64,000 nt of DNA from Thalassococcus profundi (GTDB lineage: Bacteria; Pseudomonadota; Alphaproteobacteria; Rhodobacterales; Rhodobacteraceae), in contig NZ_QPMK01000018.1 of NCBI RefSeq assembly GCF_003344785.1, positions 9,630 through 73,629 of the forward strand. Direction: 5' to 3'. Numbering within the stretch: the first letter of the stretch is position 1; the number at the start of each line of letters is the position of its first letter. Below, in pieces: positions 34,796-43,719 of the stretch. The position numbers and the translations under genes are program-made. The notes beneath the pieces are model-generated. The model saw only the letters and a list, made by a program, of their open reading frames with translations. It had not been told where the DNA came from and ran no database searches.

Positions 34796-35920
34796 TCACG
34801 CGGCGAGGCTTTCCCCCAGCTGCCGGATCAGCGCGCAGGCGGCCTGCAACTCGTCGCGGTGCAGGTGCTCTTCCGGCTTGTGGGCGCGCGAGATATCACC
34901 CGGACCGCAGACGATGGACGGGATTCCCACCGCCTGGAAAAGTCCCGCCTCGGTGCCGAAGCTGACAGCATCCAGCGGGCGCTGACCGGTGAGGTCGGCA
35001 AGGCGTTCCGCCAGAGGGTGGTAGGCCGCGAGTGCCAGGGCGGGATAGGTGGAAATCGTGTCGCAGCGGGCACCTGCCGCCTCTGCCGCGTCGCGCACGG
35101 GTGCAAGCAGCGCCATCGGATCGACCCCGGCGATGGCGCGGGCCTCGATCTCGGCCACCGCGGTGTCGGGGATGATGTTGAGCGCCTGCCCGCCGGAAAG
35201 CGTGCCGATCTGCAGGCTGGACCAGGGTGGCGCGAAGCGCGTGTCCTGCGCGCCCTGTGTCAGCGCGGCGGCCTGGGCGACAGCGGCCTCGAGCACCGGC
35301 ACCAGCGCGTGAATGGCATTTTCTCCCAGATCGGACCGGGATGAGTGGCCCGCCGTTCCCGACGCGGTGACGCGGATCGCGGACTTTCCCTTGTGCGCCA
35401 GCACCGGAACCAGGTCCGTCGGCTCACCGATGATCGCGCCCTGCGGCGGCGCGCAAAGATCGGGCAGCGCCGCCAGCAAATGCGGCACGCCGCGGCATCC
35501 GGCCTCTTCGTCATAGGAAAGCGCCAGGTGGATCGGCACCGGCAGGTTCATCGCCGCTAGTTCGGGCACCATGAAAAGCGCGGCGGCGACGAAGCCCTTC
35601 ATGTCGCAGGCTCCGCGTCCGATCAACCGCCCCGCGTCCTCTCGCAGGACGAAGGGATCGGCCTGCCAGCCCGGTTCCATCGCCGGGACCACATCAAGAT
35701 GGCCCGAGAGGACGAAGCCCGGCCTGTCGACCGGCCCGATGCTGGCAAAAAGGTTGGACCTGTCGCCCTCGGGACCGGGCAGCACATGCGCGACGATCCC
35801 CTGCGCGGACAGCCAGTCGCGGACGAACTCCACGATCGGGGCGTTCGGCCGACCGACCACGCTGTCAAAACCGACCAGCCTGGCCAGCATCTCATCCACG
35901 CTCAGGGGGTCATTCGTCAT
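34796..35920 (-). CDS. argE: M20-family deacylase, acetylornithine deacetylase type
   Basis: A 374-residue zinc-dependent amidohydrolase. Metal and catalytic sites are LSGHLDVVPA, GRGACDMKGF, YDEEAGCRG and EPTDL. The dimerisation domain has TAGHSSRSDLGENAIH. These match ArgE. ATG 35920 has GAGGAGA upstream; a longer frame to 36022 is not supported. Given the acetyltransferases around it, it may remove an acetyl group from an amino intermediate rather than serve arginine synthesis; this is inference. Confidence 0.9.
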   Translation of the reverse strand: MTNDPLSVDEMLARLVGFDSVVGRPNAPIVEFVRDWLSAQGIVAHVLPGPEGDRSNLFASIGPVDRPGFVLSGHLDVVPAMEPGWQADPFVLREDAGRLIGRGACDMKGFVAAALFMVPELAAMNLPVPIHLALSYDEEAGCRGVPHLLAALPDLCAPPQGAIIGEPTDLVPVLAHKGKSAIRVTASGTAGHSSRSDLGENAIHALVPVLEAAVAQAAALTQGAQDTRFAPPWSSLQIGTLSGGQALNIIPDTAVAEIEARAIAGVDPMALLAPVRDAAEAAGARCDTISTYPALALAAYHPLAERLADLTGQRPLDAVSFGTEAGLFQAVGIPSIVCGPGDISRAHKPEEHLHRDELQAACALIRQLGESLAA

Positions 35921-36024
35921 GCCATTTCTCCTCGGTTGCATCGCCGCGGACACCATGCGCGATTTCGGTCGGGCGGCGGAGCCGACTTCCGGCGGCGTCC
36001 GGCACGCTCTGCTGCAAGGCACGA

Positions 36025-36039
36025 TGCAAACGCAATTTC
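36025..36039. promoter_or_regulatory. 15-bp motif shared with position 32224
   Basis: TGCAAACGCAATTTC lies in the 201-base gap between the divergent argE-like and dehalogenase genes. It matches 13 of 15 bases of the motif upstream of the AsnC/FAD oxidoreductase pair. Confidence 0.4.
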
Positions 36040-36121
36040 ATGCCTCTGGCCGGGCGAAGCCAGCACCTCTTTGGGCCGAGAGTGTCGATGCTGAAGGGAG
36101 GACACCACATCGGAGATACCC

Positions 36122-36787
36122 ATGACCTTCCGCCCCAAGTTCATCAGTTTCGACTGCCACGGCACCATGATCTATTTCGACATGGCCGGGGCGGCGCGCG
36201 ACCATTACGGCGCGCAGCTGTCGCCCGAGCAAATGGACGTCTTCATCCGCGATTTCTCGGCCTACCGGCTGGACGAGGTCCTGCAGGATTTCAAACCCTA
36301 CGCCGAGGTTGTTCACAACGCGCTCGAACGCACCTGCAAGCGCAACGGCGTGGCCTTCGATCCGGCGGTCGCTGCGGAGATCTATGACCGCGTGCCCACC
36401 TGGGGACCCAACCCCGACGTACCCGCTGGCCTGTCCCGCGTGGCGGAAGAATTCCCGCTGGTGGCGTTGACGAATTCGATGAACGAACAGATCCCGGATA
36501 ACATCGCCAAGCTCGGCGCGCCGATCGCCCATGTGCTTACGGCGGAAAGCGCCGGCGCCTACAAGCCGCACATGCAGGCCTTCGAGTATATGTTCGACAC
36601 CCTGGGCTGCGGGCCGGAAGACGTGCTGCACGTCTCCTCAAGCTTCCGCTACGACCTGATGACCGCGCATGACCTGGGCATCACCAAAAAGGTCTGGGTC
36701 AATCGCGGTCACGAGCCCGCGAACCCCTATTACGGCTACACCGAGGTGCCGGACGTGTCGCACCTGCCCGCGGTTCTGGGCCTCTGA
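36122..36787 (+). CDS. HAD-superfamily hydrolase, type II haloacid dehalogenase-like
   Basis: A 221-residue HAD protein. Motif I is FDCHGTMI with the nucleophile Asp in the first position. Motif II is VALTNS. Motif III is the Lys in AGAYKPHMQAF. Motif IV is in VSSSFRYDLMTAHDLG. This set matches haloacid dehalogenase type II and related phosphatases. GGAGAT lies six bases before the ATG. It sits three bases before an FAD oxidoreductase gene and is probably co-transcribed. It may be a phosphatase or dehalogenase. Confidence 0.9.
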   Translation: MTFRPKFISFDCHGTMIYFDMAGAARDHYGAQLSPEQMDVFIRDFSAYRLDEVLQDFKPYAEVVHNALERTCKRNGVAFDPAVAAEIYDRVPTWGPNPDVPAGLSRVAEEFPLVALTNSMNEQIPDNIAKLGAPIAHVLTAESAGAYKPHMQAFEYMFDTLGCGPEDVLHVSSSFRYDLMTAHDLGITKKVWVNRGHEPANPYYGYTEVPDVSHLPAVLGL

Positions 36788-36790
36788 GCG

Positions 36791-38080
36791 ATGAAGTTCG
36801 CATCCTACTGGCACGACACGGCGCCGGTCTTCGACGGCGGGCGCACCGGTCCGGTCGAGGGCCGGTATGACGTCGCGGTCATCGGTGCCGGCTTCACCGG
36901 GCTCAATGCCGCGCGCAAGCTGGCCCGGGAGGGTCTGCGCGTCGCGGTGCTGGAGGCCGCACATGTCGGGGCAGGGGGATCGGGCCGCAACGGCGGGCAT
37001 CTGAACAACGGCATCGCCCATGGCTATGCCGATGCCCAGTCCCATCTCGGGGCAGAGCGGGCGCGGCGCCTGTACCGCGCGTTCGACCGCTCGATCGAGA
37101 TGATCGAGGATGTGATCGCGGAGGAAGGCATCTCCTGCAACTTTCGCCGCTCGGGCAAGCTCAAGCTGGCGTCGAAGCCAAGCCACGTCGCCGGTCTGCG
37201 CGCCAATCAGGACCTGGTCGCGCGCGAGGTCGATCCCGCCACCCGCTGGGTCGACCGGGCCGGTCTGAAGAACGAGATCGGCTCCGCCGGATTCCACGGC
37301 GGCATCCTGTTCGAGAAATCCGCCATGATGCACATGGGCCGCTACGTGACCGGCCTCGCGGCTGCCGTCACGCGCCACGCTGGAGAGATCTGGGAAAACG
37401 CGCCGGTCACCGGGCGCGGCAGGACGCGGAACGGCTGGACGCTGGAGACGCCGCGCGGGACCCTGCACGCGGACACGGTGATCGCTGCGACCGGGGCCTA
37501 TTCGGCGCGGGTGCCCGGGGCGCCGCTGAAGCATTTCCGCAAGCGCATCATTCCCATCGCGTCCTTCGTGATTGCCACCCGGCCGCTGACCGATGCCGAG
37601 GTGGCGCAGACGATGCCCGGCAACCGGACCTGCGTGACGTCGCTGAACATCGGCAACTACTTCCGCCTCTCGCCCGACAATCGCCTGATCATCGGTGGGC
37701 GGGCCCGCTTTTCTGCCCGGTCCGACCAGAAATCCGACGCCGCCTCGGGCGAGATCCTGCGCGCGGCGATGACCGGCATCTTCCCGCATCTGGCCCAGGT
37801 GGAGGTCGACTATTGCTGGGGCGGGTTGGTCGGTCTGACCCGCGACCGCTTCCCCCGCGCCGGTGAGGCCGACGGCATGATCTACGGTATGGGCTACTCC
37901 GGCCACGGCGCGCAGCTGTCGACGCTCTTGGGGCAGGTGCTGGCCGATCTGGCGATGGGGCGCAAGGACACCAATCCGCTTGAAGGGCTGGACTGGCCGG
38001 CCGTGCCCGCGCTCAACGGCAAGCCGTGGTTCCTGCCGCTGGCAGGGCTTTGGTTCGGATTGAAAGACCGGCTGTCCTGA
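36791..38080 (+). CDS. FAD-dependent amine oxidoreductase (gamma-glutamylputrescine oxidase-like)
   Basis: A 429-residue flavoprotein. The FAD motif is VIGAGFTGLNAARKLA (residues 30-45), followed by GAGGSGRNGGHLNNG, a segment typical of the PuuB/OrdL group. C-terminal motifs are YCWGGLVGLTRDRFPR and GMGYSGHGAQLS. It lies directly after the HAD gene. PuuB-type enzymes oxidise a primary or substituted amine to an aldehyde. Aldehyde dehydrogenases and aminotransferases nearby could handle products. Substrate unknown. Confidence 0.92.
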   Translation: MKFASYWHDTAPVFDGGRTGPVEGRYDVAVIGAGFTGLNAARKLAREGLRVAVLEAAHVGAGGSGRNGGHLNNGIAHGYADAQSHLGAERARRLYRAFDRSIEMIEDVIAEEGISCNFRRSGKLKLASKPSHVAGLRANQDLVAREVDPATRWVDRAGLKNEIGSAGFHGGILFEKSAMMHMGRYVTGLAAAVTRHAGEIWENAPVTGRGRTRNGWTLETPRGTLHADTVIAATGAYSARVPGAPLKHFRKRIIPIASFVIATRPLTDAEVAQTMPGNRTCVTSLNIGNYFRLSPDNRLIIGGRARFSARSDQKSDAASGEILRAAMTGIFPHLAQVEVDYCWGGLVGLTRDRFPRAGEADGMIYGMGYSGHGAQLSTLLGQVLADLAMGRKDTNPLEGLDWPAVPALNGKPWFLPLAGLWFGLKDRLS

Positions 38081-38169
38081 GGGGGCCTGGACCGTGTTGC
38101 GCCCGGTCGGGTTCGGGGCATCATCGACACCGCCGAGGCCGCGTTTGCGGATTCCGTCGGCGGCGTGGG

Positions 38170-38197
38170 TGAGGCCGGTCTTGCGCGACAGGCCTCA
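38170..38197. terminator. hairpin between convergent genes
   Basis: TGAGGCC (38170-38176) and GGCCTCA (38191-38197) form a perfect 7-bp stem in the gap between convergent genes, overlapping the stop of the minus-strand acetyltransferase. No T-run, so only a candidate terminator. Confidence 0.3.
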
Positions 38198-39067
38198 GCC
38201 GAGCGAATGCGCCGCGAGACCGTAATAGACCAGCCCCTCGGTCGCGCGGCGATTCGCCCCCAGGTGCATTTCCGTCACCGTATCGAACTGCCGCATACCG
38301 GCGGCGGTCACCAGCCCGCGCAGGGCCTCGTTCTCTCCGGGGGTGTCGATCCGCACGAAGCCGCCCCGCGCCTGCCGGAGAAGCTGGGCGACAATCTGCA
38401 CCGCGGTCTCTTCGGTGTCGGCCACCAGCGGGCCGATCAGATCGCCCTTGCCAAAGCGCCGCCGCAGGGCAAATCCGCAGGGCCGTCCGGCGCGCCAGGC
38501 CACCACACCGGCGGACACCCCCAGCAGCGCGTCGATTACCGCTCTGCGGTCCAGCCCGTAAGCCGTCCTGTCCATCTCGCGGACCGTGTCGTGATCCTCG
38601 GGCGAAAGCTCTGTGAGTTCGAGCCCTGGGATCGCGGGCACCTCCGGTACGCGAACGACATGGCCCTGGTGCTGGTAGACGGTCATCACATGGCGGAACC
38701 CGGCGTTCAGATACAGGCGGTAGCCTGAGCGGGTCGCGTTCAGGCGCATGTCGCGCCCCTCGCAATCCTTCATGATCCGCTGAAGCAGGAAACGCCCACC
38801 ACCCCGCGCCTGCAGACGCGGCGGTGTGACCATCATGCCCAGCATGGCGAAATCCTCGCCGGTCGGGAAATGCATGGCAGAACCGAGCGGGCGGCCGATT
38901 TCGTCCAGGGCGATATAGCCTTCGCCAAGCTGCATCAGCAGTTCCAGGTCGCTGTCCCGGTGCGGCCAGAAAACGCTGACGGTCAACTCGTGCAGCAGTG
39001 CCCGATCCCTGGCGGCGATCCGTGCCACCTGCGCCTCGTAAGCGTCGATGCGAAGAGTGTCGTTCAA
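38195..39067 (-). CDS. tandem GNAT-family acetyltransferase
   Basis: A 290-residue protein with an N-terminal GNAT half (about 30-150: MMVTPPRLQARGGGRFLLQRI, LYLNAGFRH) and a YitH-type C-terminal half (about 155-290: MDRTAYGLDRRAVIDALL, TEGLVYYGLAAHSLG). The start is taken as TTG 39067 because GGAGG lies eight bases upstream and the N-terminus LNDTLRIDAYEAQ is where domain-like sequence begins; there is no ATG in frame upstream. It is a likely paralogue of 33837-34673. Substrate unknown. Confidence 0.75.
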   Translation of the reverse strand: MNDTLRIDAYEAQVARIAARDRALLHELTVSVFWPHRDSDLELLMQLGEGYIALDEIGRPLGSAMHFPTGEDFAMLGMMVTPPRLQARGGGRFLLQRIMKDCEGRDMRLNATRSGYRLYLNAGFRHVMTVYQHQGHVVRVPEVPAIPGLELTELSPEDHDTVREMDRTAYGLDRRAVIDALLGVSAGVVAWRAGRPCGFALRRRFGKGDLIGPLVADTEETAVQIVAQLLRQARGGFVRIDTPGENEALRGLVTAAGMRQFDTVTEMHLGANRRATEGLVYYGLAAHSLG

Positions 39068-39289
39068 ATCCGCCGCCTCCGGTCCGGCCGAGTCTGCGAC
39101 CCGGTAAATACATCGCGGCGCGTTGCGCGCGCCAGTTCTGCTCAAGGTCGGCGCATCCGTTCCGGGCTGCAACAGCCGACCTTCCCGAACCCTAACGGCA
39201 GACGCATAGCAGGTTCACCCATTTTCGACTGATATTCGGTAGTTTATGCCCATTTCTTGCGCGCCGCAAAGATATCGGAACGCCTTCGG

Positions 39290-40624
39290 TCATCGTTCGT
39301 TCGAGACTCGGCCGAGAACCCTGTCCAGGGTCTCGATGAACCGGTCGACGTGATCCGGCTGGCAGACGAGCGGGGGGCGGATCTTCAGGGTATCCTCGTT
39401 GGCCCCCGTGGTGCTGATCAGCACGCCCTCGTCCCGCATCCCGTTGACCACATCGAGCGCCATGCGCCGGCGCTGCTGGGCCGGGCTGTCCGAAGTACCG
39501 ATATCGACACCGATAAAGAGCCCGGCTTGACGGACCGCTCTCAGCATTTCGTGGCGGTTCGCCAGCGCCCCGATCCCGTCACGCAGGCGCGCGCCGATCC
39601 GAGTAGCTTGGCCGGGGATGTCATCGCGTTGCAGAACGGTGAGCACCGCGTCGGCGGCGGCGATGCCCACCGTGTTGCCGGCGAAGGTGTTGGAATAGCG
39701 CGCCGTCTGTCCGAAACTTTCCATCGGGTCGCGCCGGCCCACGACCGCGCCGATGGGAAAGCCGTTGCCCATCGGTTTGCCCAGCGTGGCGAGGTCCGGC
39801 ACGATCCCGTGCCGCTCGAACCCCCACATATGTGCGCCGGTGCGGCCAAAGCCGGGCTGCACCTCGTCCGCGATCACCAGCCCGCCGGCCGTACGCACGG
39901 CGTCCACGCCGCCCGCGATGAAGCCCGGCGGGTCGATCCAGACGCCGTCGCTGGAAAAGATGCTGTCGAAGAGCAGCGCGGCTACACCGATGCCGCGCCG
40001 GTCCAGATCGTGGATCGCCGCCGTGACCTGCGCGGTGAAATGCGCCTGTGCCTCCCCGGCGGGAACGCCGGCCGGTCCGGGCAGGTCGATCATCCGCACC
40101 GAGGGGCTGAGCCGGACGGCGTCACCCAGGTTCGGCGACACCTCCGCCACCGCGGCACTGGTGCCGTGATAGGCATAGGACGAAACGATGACGCCCTCGT
40201 GGCCGCTGACATGGCGGGCGATCCTGAGCGCCAGGTCGTTCGATTCGCTGCCCGTGCAGGTAAAGACGACGCGGTCCATCGCCTTTGGAAAGGTCGCGAC
40301 GAGCCGTTCGGCATAGTCGACCAGCCGGGGTTCCAGGTAGCGGGTGTTGGCGCTGATCCGCGCGGCCTGGTCGGCCATGGCGGCGGTGATCTCGGGGTGG
40401 CAGTGACCCAGCGAGGGTACGTTGTTGTAGAAATCCAGATAGGCCCGGCCATCGGGATCGTAGAGCCACATGCCCTCGCCGCGCACGACATGCACCGGGG
40501 TGCGGTATTGCAGCCGGTAGGAGGCGCCCAGCACCGCGTCGCGGCGGGCGATCAGCGCCGCCTCGCGCTCCGGCAGCGCGGTTTCGCCGGGACGGTAGCG
40601 GTTGGGCATGAGATCCGTGGTCAT
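39290..40624 (-). CDS. class-III PLP enzyme, phospholyase type (ETNPPL/PHYKPL-like)
   Basis: A 444-residue fold-type-I PLP enzyme. The core motifs are FTCTGSESNDLALRIAR, IADEVQPGFGRTG and the PLP lysine in LATLGKPMGNG. Segments YLDFYNNVPSLGHCHPEI and LFIGVDI, and the C-terminal LKIRPPL, resemble animal ethanolamine-phosphate and phosphohydroxylysine phospholyases more than ordinary aminotransferases. Its start overlaps the APH-type kinase gene by one base. A kinase plus phospholyase pair would remove phosphate and ammonia from an amino alcohol or hydroxy amino acid. It ends the ABC-transporter operon. A plain aminotransferase cannot be excluded. Confidence 0.8.
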   Translation of the reverse strand: MTTDLMPNRYRPGETALPEREAALIARRDAVLGASYRLQYRTPVHVVRGEGMWLYDPDGRAYLDFYNNVPSLGHCHPEITAAMADQAARISANTRYLEPRLVDYAERLVATFPKAMDRVVFTCTGSESNDLALRIARHVSGHEGVIVSSYAYHGTSAAVAEVSPNLGDAVRLSPSVRMIDLPGPAGVPAGEAQAHFTAQVTAAIHDLDRRGIGVAALLFDSIFSSDGVWIDPPGFIAGGVDAVRTAGGLVIADEVQPGFGRTGAHMWGFERHGIVPDLATLGKPMGNGFPIGAVVGRRDPMESFGQTARYSNTFAGNTVGIAAADAVLTVLQRDDIPGQATRIGARLRDGIGALANRHEMLRAVRQAGLFIGVDIGTSDSPAQQRRRMALDVVNGMRDEGVLISTTGANEDTLKIRPPLVCQPDHVDRFIETLDRVLGRVSNER

Positions 40625-41721
40625 CAGCTTGCGTCTTCCTGGTTTGGTGCGGGCAGCGGGGAGACCAGCGCCGTCTCGATTGCAGACTGTGCGTCCCGCG
40701 TGTCAAGCCGCGACAGGATCGCCAGTCCGCGTTCCGCCCGCGCGATGTTCTTGTTGATATAGGCGGCCTGATCCGGAAACAGATGGGACCGCCAGGCATT
40801 GATGAGCACAAGCGCCGCCTGCCGGGCCCGCATCAGCCCGACCAGAACCCGGCGGTCGAGCGCGGAGAGCGGAATGACGCTGGCATAGCCCGCGATCAGC
40901 GCCTCCGCCCCGCCCAGCGGCTGCCCTGAATCGGTGACCATGTGGCCCGCGGCGATGGCCAGGTCTTGGAGACGCGGGTTCCAGCCGCCGTCGCCGAAAT
41001 CGATAAAACCTGTGCCGCTGTCGGTCAGCAGCATGTTGTGCGGGCTGAGGTCGTTGTGGGTGATCTGCCAGTCGAGCGCGCCCAGATGCGGCGCGACCTG
41101 CTCTGCGTGGTCCGCCATGGCGCGGCGCACCAGGTCGGAGAGCGGGCCCGGTTCGAGATGACGGGAGAGGGCGGAAAGCTCCGGCCAGCATCCCACATGC
41201 CACAGGACCGCGCGCCGTGCACCGGGCGGGTTGCATAGGCTCAGCGCAAGGGACAGCCGGGCGAGGGACTGCCCGGTGCCGAAGACCGTGGCCGCCGTCT
41301 GCGCCGCGTCATGCAGCGGCGTGCCGTCCAGCCGGGTCTGCAGGTAGCCGCAGGTTTCCCCGTCGTGGAACATCGCGCTGCCGCCCTGCGTCGGGATCAG
41401 CCGGGGCGCGATCACCGTGGCGTCGGGTTCGAGCCCGGCCAGCACCCCTGCCTGAAAGGCAAAGCTTTCACGCGCCTCAAGCCGCGAAGAGGTCTTGAGG
41501 ATCAGGCGCCGGTCGCTTGTCGTGCGGACCTCGTCGGTCCGCTCCACCTCCGAGGCGAGCGGGACGATCTCTGCCGCGATGCCGTAATGCCGCGCAAGGA
41601 AGGCCGCAGGCCGGTCCGGGCCGCCGTGTTCCGGCCGTTCGCCCAGCGGCGCGAGCGCCGCCCGGAACCAGCCGTCCGGAAGCGAACCGGACACGTGCCG
41701 GAGATCGGGCAGGGTGGTCAT
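40624..41721 (-). CDS. APH-family small-molecule kinase (hydroxylysine kinase-like)
   Basis: A 365-residue kinase of the aminoglycoside/choline phosphotransferase fold. The catalytic loop is ITHNDLSPHNML (Brenner motif HxDxxxxN); the metal-binding segment is GFIDFGDGG. RPLILKTSS-type Lys (RRLILKTSS) is in the N-lobe. Architecture after the loop (RLQDLAIAAGHM, GYASVIPLS) matches hydroxylysine/homoserine kinase-like APH proteins rather than antibiotic-resistance enzymes. It overlaps the dehydratase gene at its start and the PLP enzyme at its end, implying a linked two-step reaction. Confidence 0.82.
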   Translation of the reverse strand: MTTLPDLRHVSGSLPDGWFRAALAPLGERPEHGGPDRPAAFLARHYGIAAEIVPLASEVERTDEVRTTSDRRLILKTSSRLEARESFAFQAGVLAGLEPDATVIAPRLIPTQGGSAMFHDGETCGYLQTRLDGTPLHDAAQTAATVFGTGQSLARLSLALSLCNPPGARRAVLWHVGCWPELSALSRHLEPGPLSDLVRRAMADHAEQVAPHLGALDWQITHNDLSPHNMLLTDSGTGFIDFGDGGWNPRLQDLAIAAGHMVTDSGQPLGGAEALIAGYASVIPLSALDRRVLVGLMRARQAALVLINAWRSHLFPDQAAYINKNIARAERGLAILSRLDTRDAQSAIETALVSPLPAPNQEDAS

Positions 41722-42707
41722 GCTGCTCCGGCCACCGGTTCCGCCCGCGCGTAGACTGCCGCGAGGTCGGTCAGGCCCCAGTTGCCGCCTGTGAGGATTG
41801 TACAGACCTTTTCACCGGGACGCAGCCTGATCGAGCCGGCCAGCAAGGCCCCCACACCGATGGCGGCAGAAGGTTCGCCCAGGAGCTTGGCATCGCGCGC
41901 CAGCGCTTTCATGCCGGCGACGATATGCGCATCCTCCACGGTCACGATCTCGTCGACGTGGCGTTCGATGATGGGCCAGGGGTTCTGGCCGGGCACGCTG
42001 ATGCGCAGCCCGTCGGCGATGGTGTCGCGCAGCGGCAGCGACACGCGTTCGCCCCTGATCCGGCTCTGGTAATATTTGGGGGTCAACGCCGGTTCGGCTC
42101 CGATGACGCGGACGCCAGGCTTGAGCGCCTTGAGCGCCGTGGCGACGCCCGAGATCAGACCGCCCCCGCCGAGCGGCACGATGACCGTGTCGACATCGGG
42201 CAGATCCTCGAGGATTTCGCAACCGATTGTGCCCTGTCCGGCCATGACGCGCGGGTCTTCGAAGCCGTGGACGGTCTCGTAACCCTTTTCCTCGGCGATG
42301 CGGTAGACCTGTTTCCAGCGCGCGGCGGTGTCGCCGTCGTAAAGGATGACTTCCGCGCCAAGCGCGCGGGTATTGTCGATTTTCTGCTGCGGAGAGGATG
42401 TGGGCAGCACCAGCACCACCTTCGCCCCCAGCATCCGCCCGGCCCAGGACAGGCCCTGCGCATGGTTGCCGGAAGACGACGAGATCAGCCCACGCGCGAG
42501 CTGTTCGGGCGAGAGTTGCAGCACGGTATTGAGCGCGCCGCGGATCTTGAACGCTCCGGTGACCTGAAACGTCTCGGGTTTGAGGTAGAGCTCGCATCCG
42601 ACGGCCGGTTCGATCCGGTCGGCGCGCAGCATCTGCGTGTGCCGGATATAGGGCGCGATGCGCGGGCGGGCGTCCTGAATGTCCTCTATCGTGGGATGGT
42701 CTTGCAT
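41718..42707 (-). CDS. eutB: threonine dehydratase-like PLP enzyme (EutB/hydroxyaspartate dehydratase type)
   Basis: A 329-residue fold-type-II PLP enzyme. The PLP lysine is Lys54 in GAFKIRGA; the phosphate-binding loop is [22 protein letters not shown] is the substrate loop. Length without a regulatory ACT domain fits the serine racemase/hydroxyaspartate dehydratase group, including EutB of hydroxyectoine use and BhcB of the beta-hydroxyaspartate cycle. It lies next to an ornithine-cyclodeaminase-family gene, the same pair as EutB-EutC and BhcB-BhcD. It would turn a beta-hydroxy amino acid into an imine. Exact substrate unproven. Confidence 0.85.
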   Translation of the reverse strand: MQDHPTIEDIQDARPRIAPYIRHTQMLRADRIEPAVGCELYLKPETFQVTGAFKIRGALNTVLQLSPEQLARGLISSSSGNHAQGLSWAGRMLGAKVVLVLPTSSPQQKIDNTRALGAEVILYDGDTAARWKQVYRIAEEKGYETVHGFEDPRVMAGQGTIGCEILEDLPDVDTVIVPLGGGGLISGVATALKALKPGVRVIGAEPALTPKYYQSRIRGERVSLPLRDTIADGLRISVPGQNPWPIIERHVDEIVTVEDAHIVAGMKALARDAKLLGEPSAAIGVGALLAGSIRLRPGEKVCTILTGGNWGLTDLAAVYARAEPVAGAA

Positions 42708-42720
42708 CCTTGGGGTCTCC

Positions 42721-43719
42721 TCATCCCGCCGGGGCCAGAAAGTCGAAATATGTGCCGACCCTGCGCGCCTTGGCCTCGCACAGCAGCGCGGCGGCGGTCG
42801 TGTTGTCCTGGATCGCCATTCCGGTACTGTCGAAAATGGTGATCTGGTCTTCGGTCTCGCGACCCGGCTTGCGACCCAGCAGCACCTCGCCGATTTCGTC
42901 CAGCGGGCCGGTGACGATACCGGCCTTGAGCGCGTGTTGCACCTCGCCCTTCTCGCAGCATTGCGCGGCGGCATCGACCACCACACGGGCATCGCGGAAG
43001 AGCTCCGGGTCCAGCTCCTGCTTGCCGGGTTGATCGGCGCCGATGGCGACCATGTGGGTGCCGGGGCGGAGCCAGCCTGCCCGCAGAACCACGCCGCTGG
43101 CGCGGGTCGTGGCGACGACGACATCGGCCTCTGCCACGGCCTCCTGCGACGTCCCGGCGACCGTGACGGGAATGCCGCACTCGGCCTCGATCTCAGCGGC
43201 GAAAGCCCGGGCGCCCTCGGGGGACCGGCCCCAGGCGTCGATGGCGTCGATCTGCATGACCTCGCGGATCGCCCGGATCTGCATGCGTGCCTGATGTCCG
43301 GTTCCGATTGCGGCGAGCCTGCGCGCGCCGGGCCGCGCCAGCGCCCGGACCGACACCGCGCCCGAGGCGCCGGTGCGGAACCCGGTCAGCAGGCTGCCGT
43401 CCATCACGCAGGTCAGCGCGCCGCTTGACCCGTCGAAGAGCAGCACGGTGCCCATGCCGTTGGGCAGGCCGAAGCGGCCCGGATTGTCCCGGAACCCGCC
43501 CGAAGAGGCCTTGAGCGACACCAGTTCGCCGCTTCGATGGTAGCCCGCCTTGAAGTCGATCTCGGCCGCCTCGGTGGACAGGTGGATGCCCATGTAGGGA
43601 GGCTGGTCCACATCGCCGCCGCTGTAGGCGCGATAGGCATCCTCGACCTCGGCGATCACGTCGGGCATGTGCAGGAGGCCGCGAACCTCCTCCTTTGTGA
43701 GCAGCAGCGTGCCGGTCAT
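42721..43719 (-). CDS. eutC: ornithine cyclodeaminase/mu-crystallin family reductase (EutC/BhcD type)
   Basis: A 332-residue protein. The NAD(P) motif is AAIGTGHQARMQI; the conserved substrate region has YMGIHLS, DFKAGYH and VSLKASSGG. VMDGSLLTGFRTGA is the family signature. Members include iminosuccinate reductase (BhcD) and EutC as well as pyrroline-carboxylate reductases. ATG 43719 overlaps the stop of the FAD oxidoreductase gene. Next to the EutB-like enzyme, it would reduce the imine made by the dehydratase, giving an amino acid such as aspartate. Confidence 0.87.
   Translation of the reverse strand: MTGTLLLTKEEVRGLLHMPDVIAEVEDAYRAYSGGDVDQPPYMGIHLSTEAAEIDFKAGYHRSGELVSLKASSGGFRDNPGRFGLPNGMGTVLLFDGSSGALTCVMDGSLLTGFRTGASGAVSVRALARPGARRLAAIGTGHQARMQIRAIREVMQIDAIDAWGRSPEGARAFAAEIEAECGIPVTVAGTSQEAVAEADVVVATTRASGVVLRAGWLRPGTHMVAIGADQPGKQELDPELFRDARVVVDAAAQCCEKGEVQHALKAGIVTGPLDEIGEVLLGRKPGRETEDQITIFDSTGMAIQDNTTAAALLCEAKARRVGTYFDFLAPAG

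Noticed and set aside
34796-35920. Arginine biosynthesis role for the ArgE-like gene.
   Set aside because: No other arg genes are near and the neighbours are catabolic, so the symbol reflects family only.
40624-41721. Aminoglycoside-resistance gene for the APH-family protein.
   Set aside because: Its layout and its overlap with a PLP enzyme gene in a catabolic operon fit a metabolic kinase; no resistance-gene context such as an integron or transposon is present.
39290-43719. Reading the EutB/EutC pair, the AsnC regulator, aldehyde dehydrogenases and aminotransferases as an ectoine-degradation cluster.
   Set aside because: Ectoine hydrolase (DoeA/EutD), the DoeB deacetylase, the Ueh/Teh transporter and the EnuR regulator are all absent, and the genes are spread over several operons.
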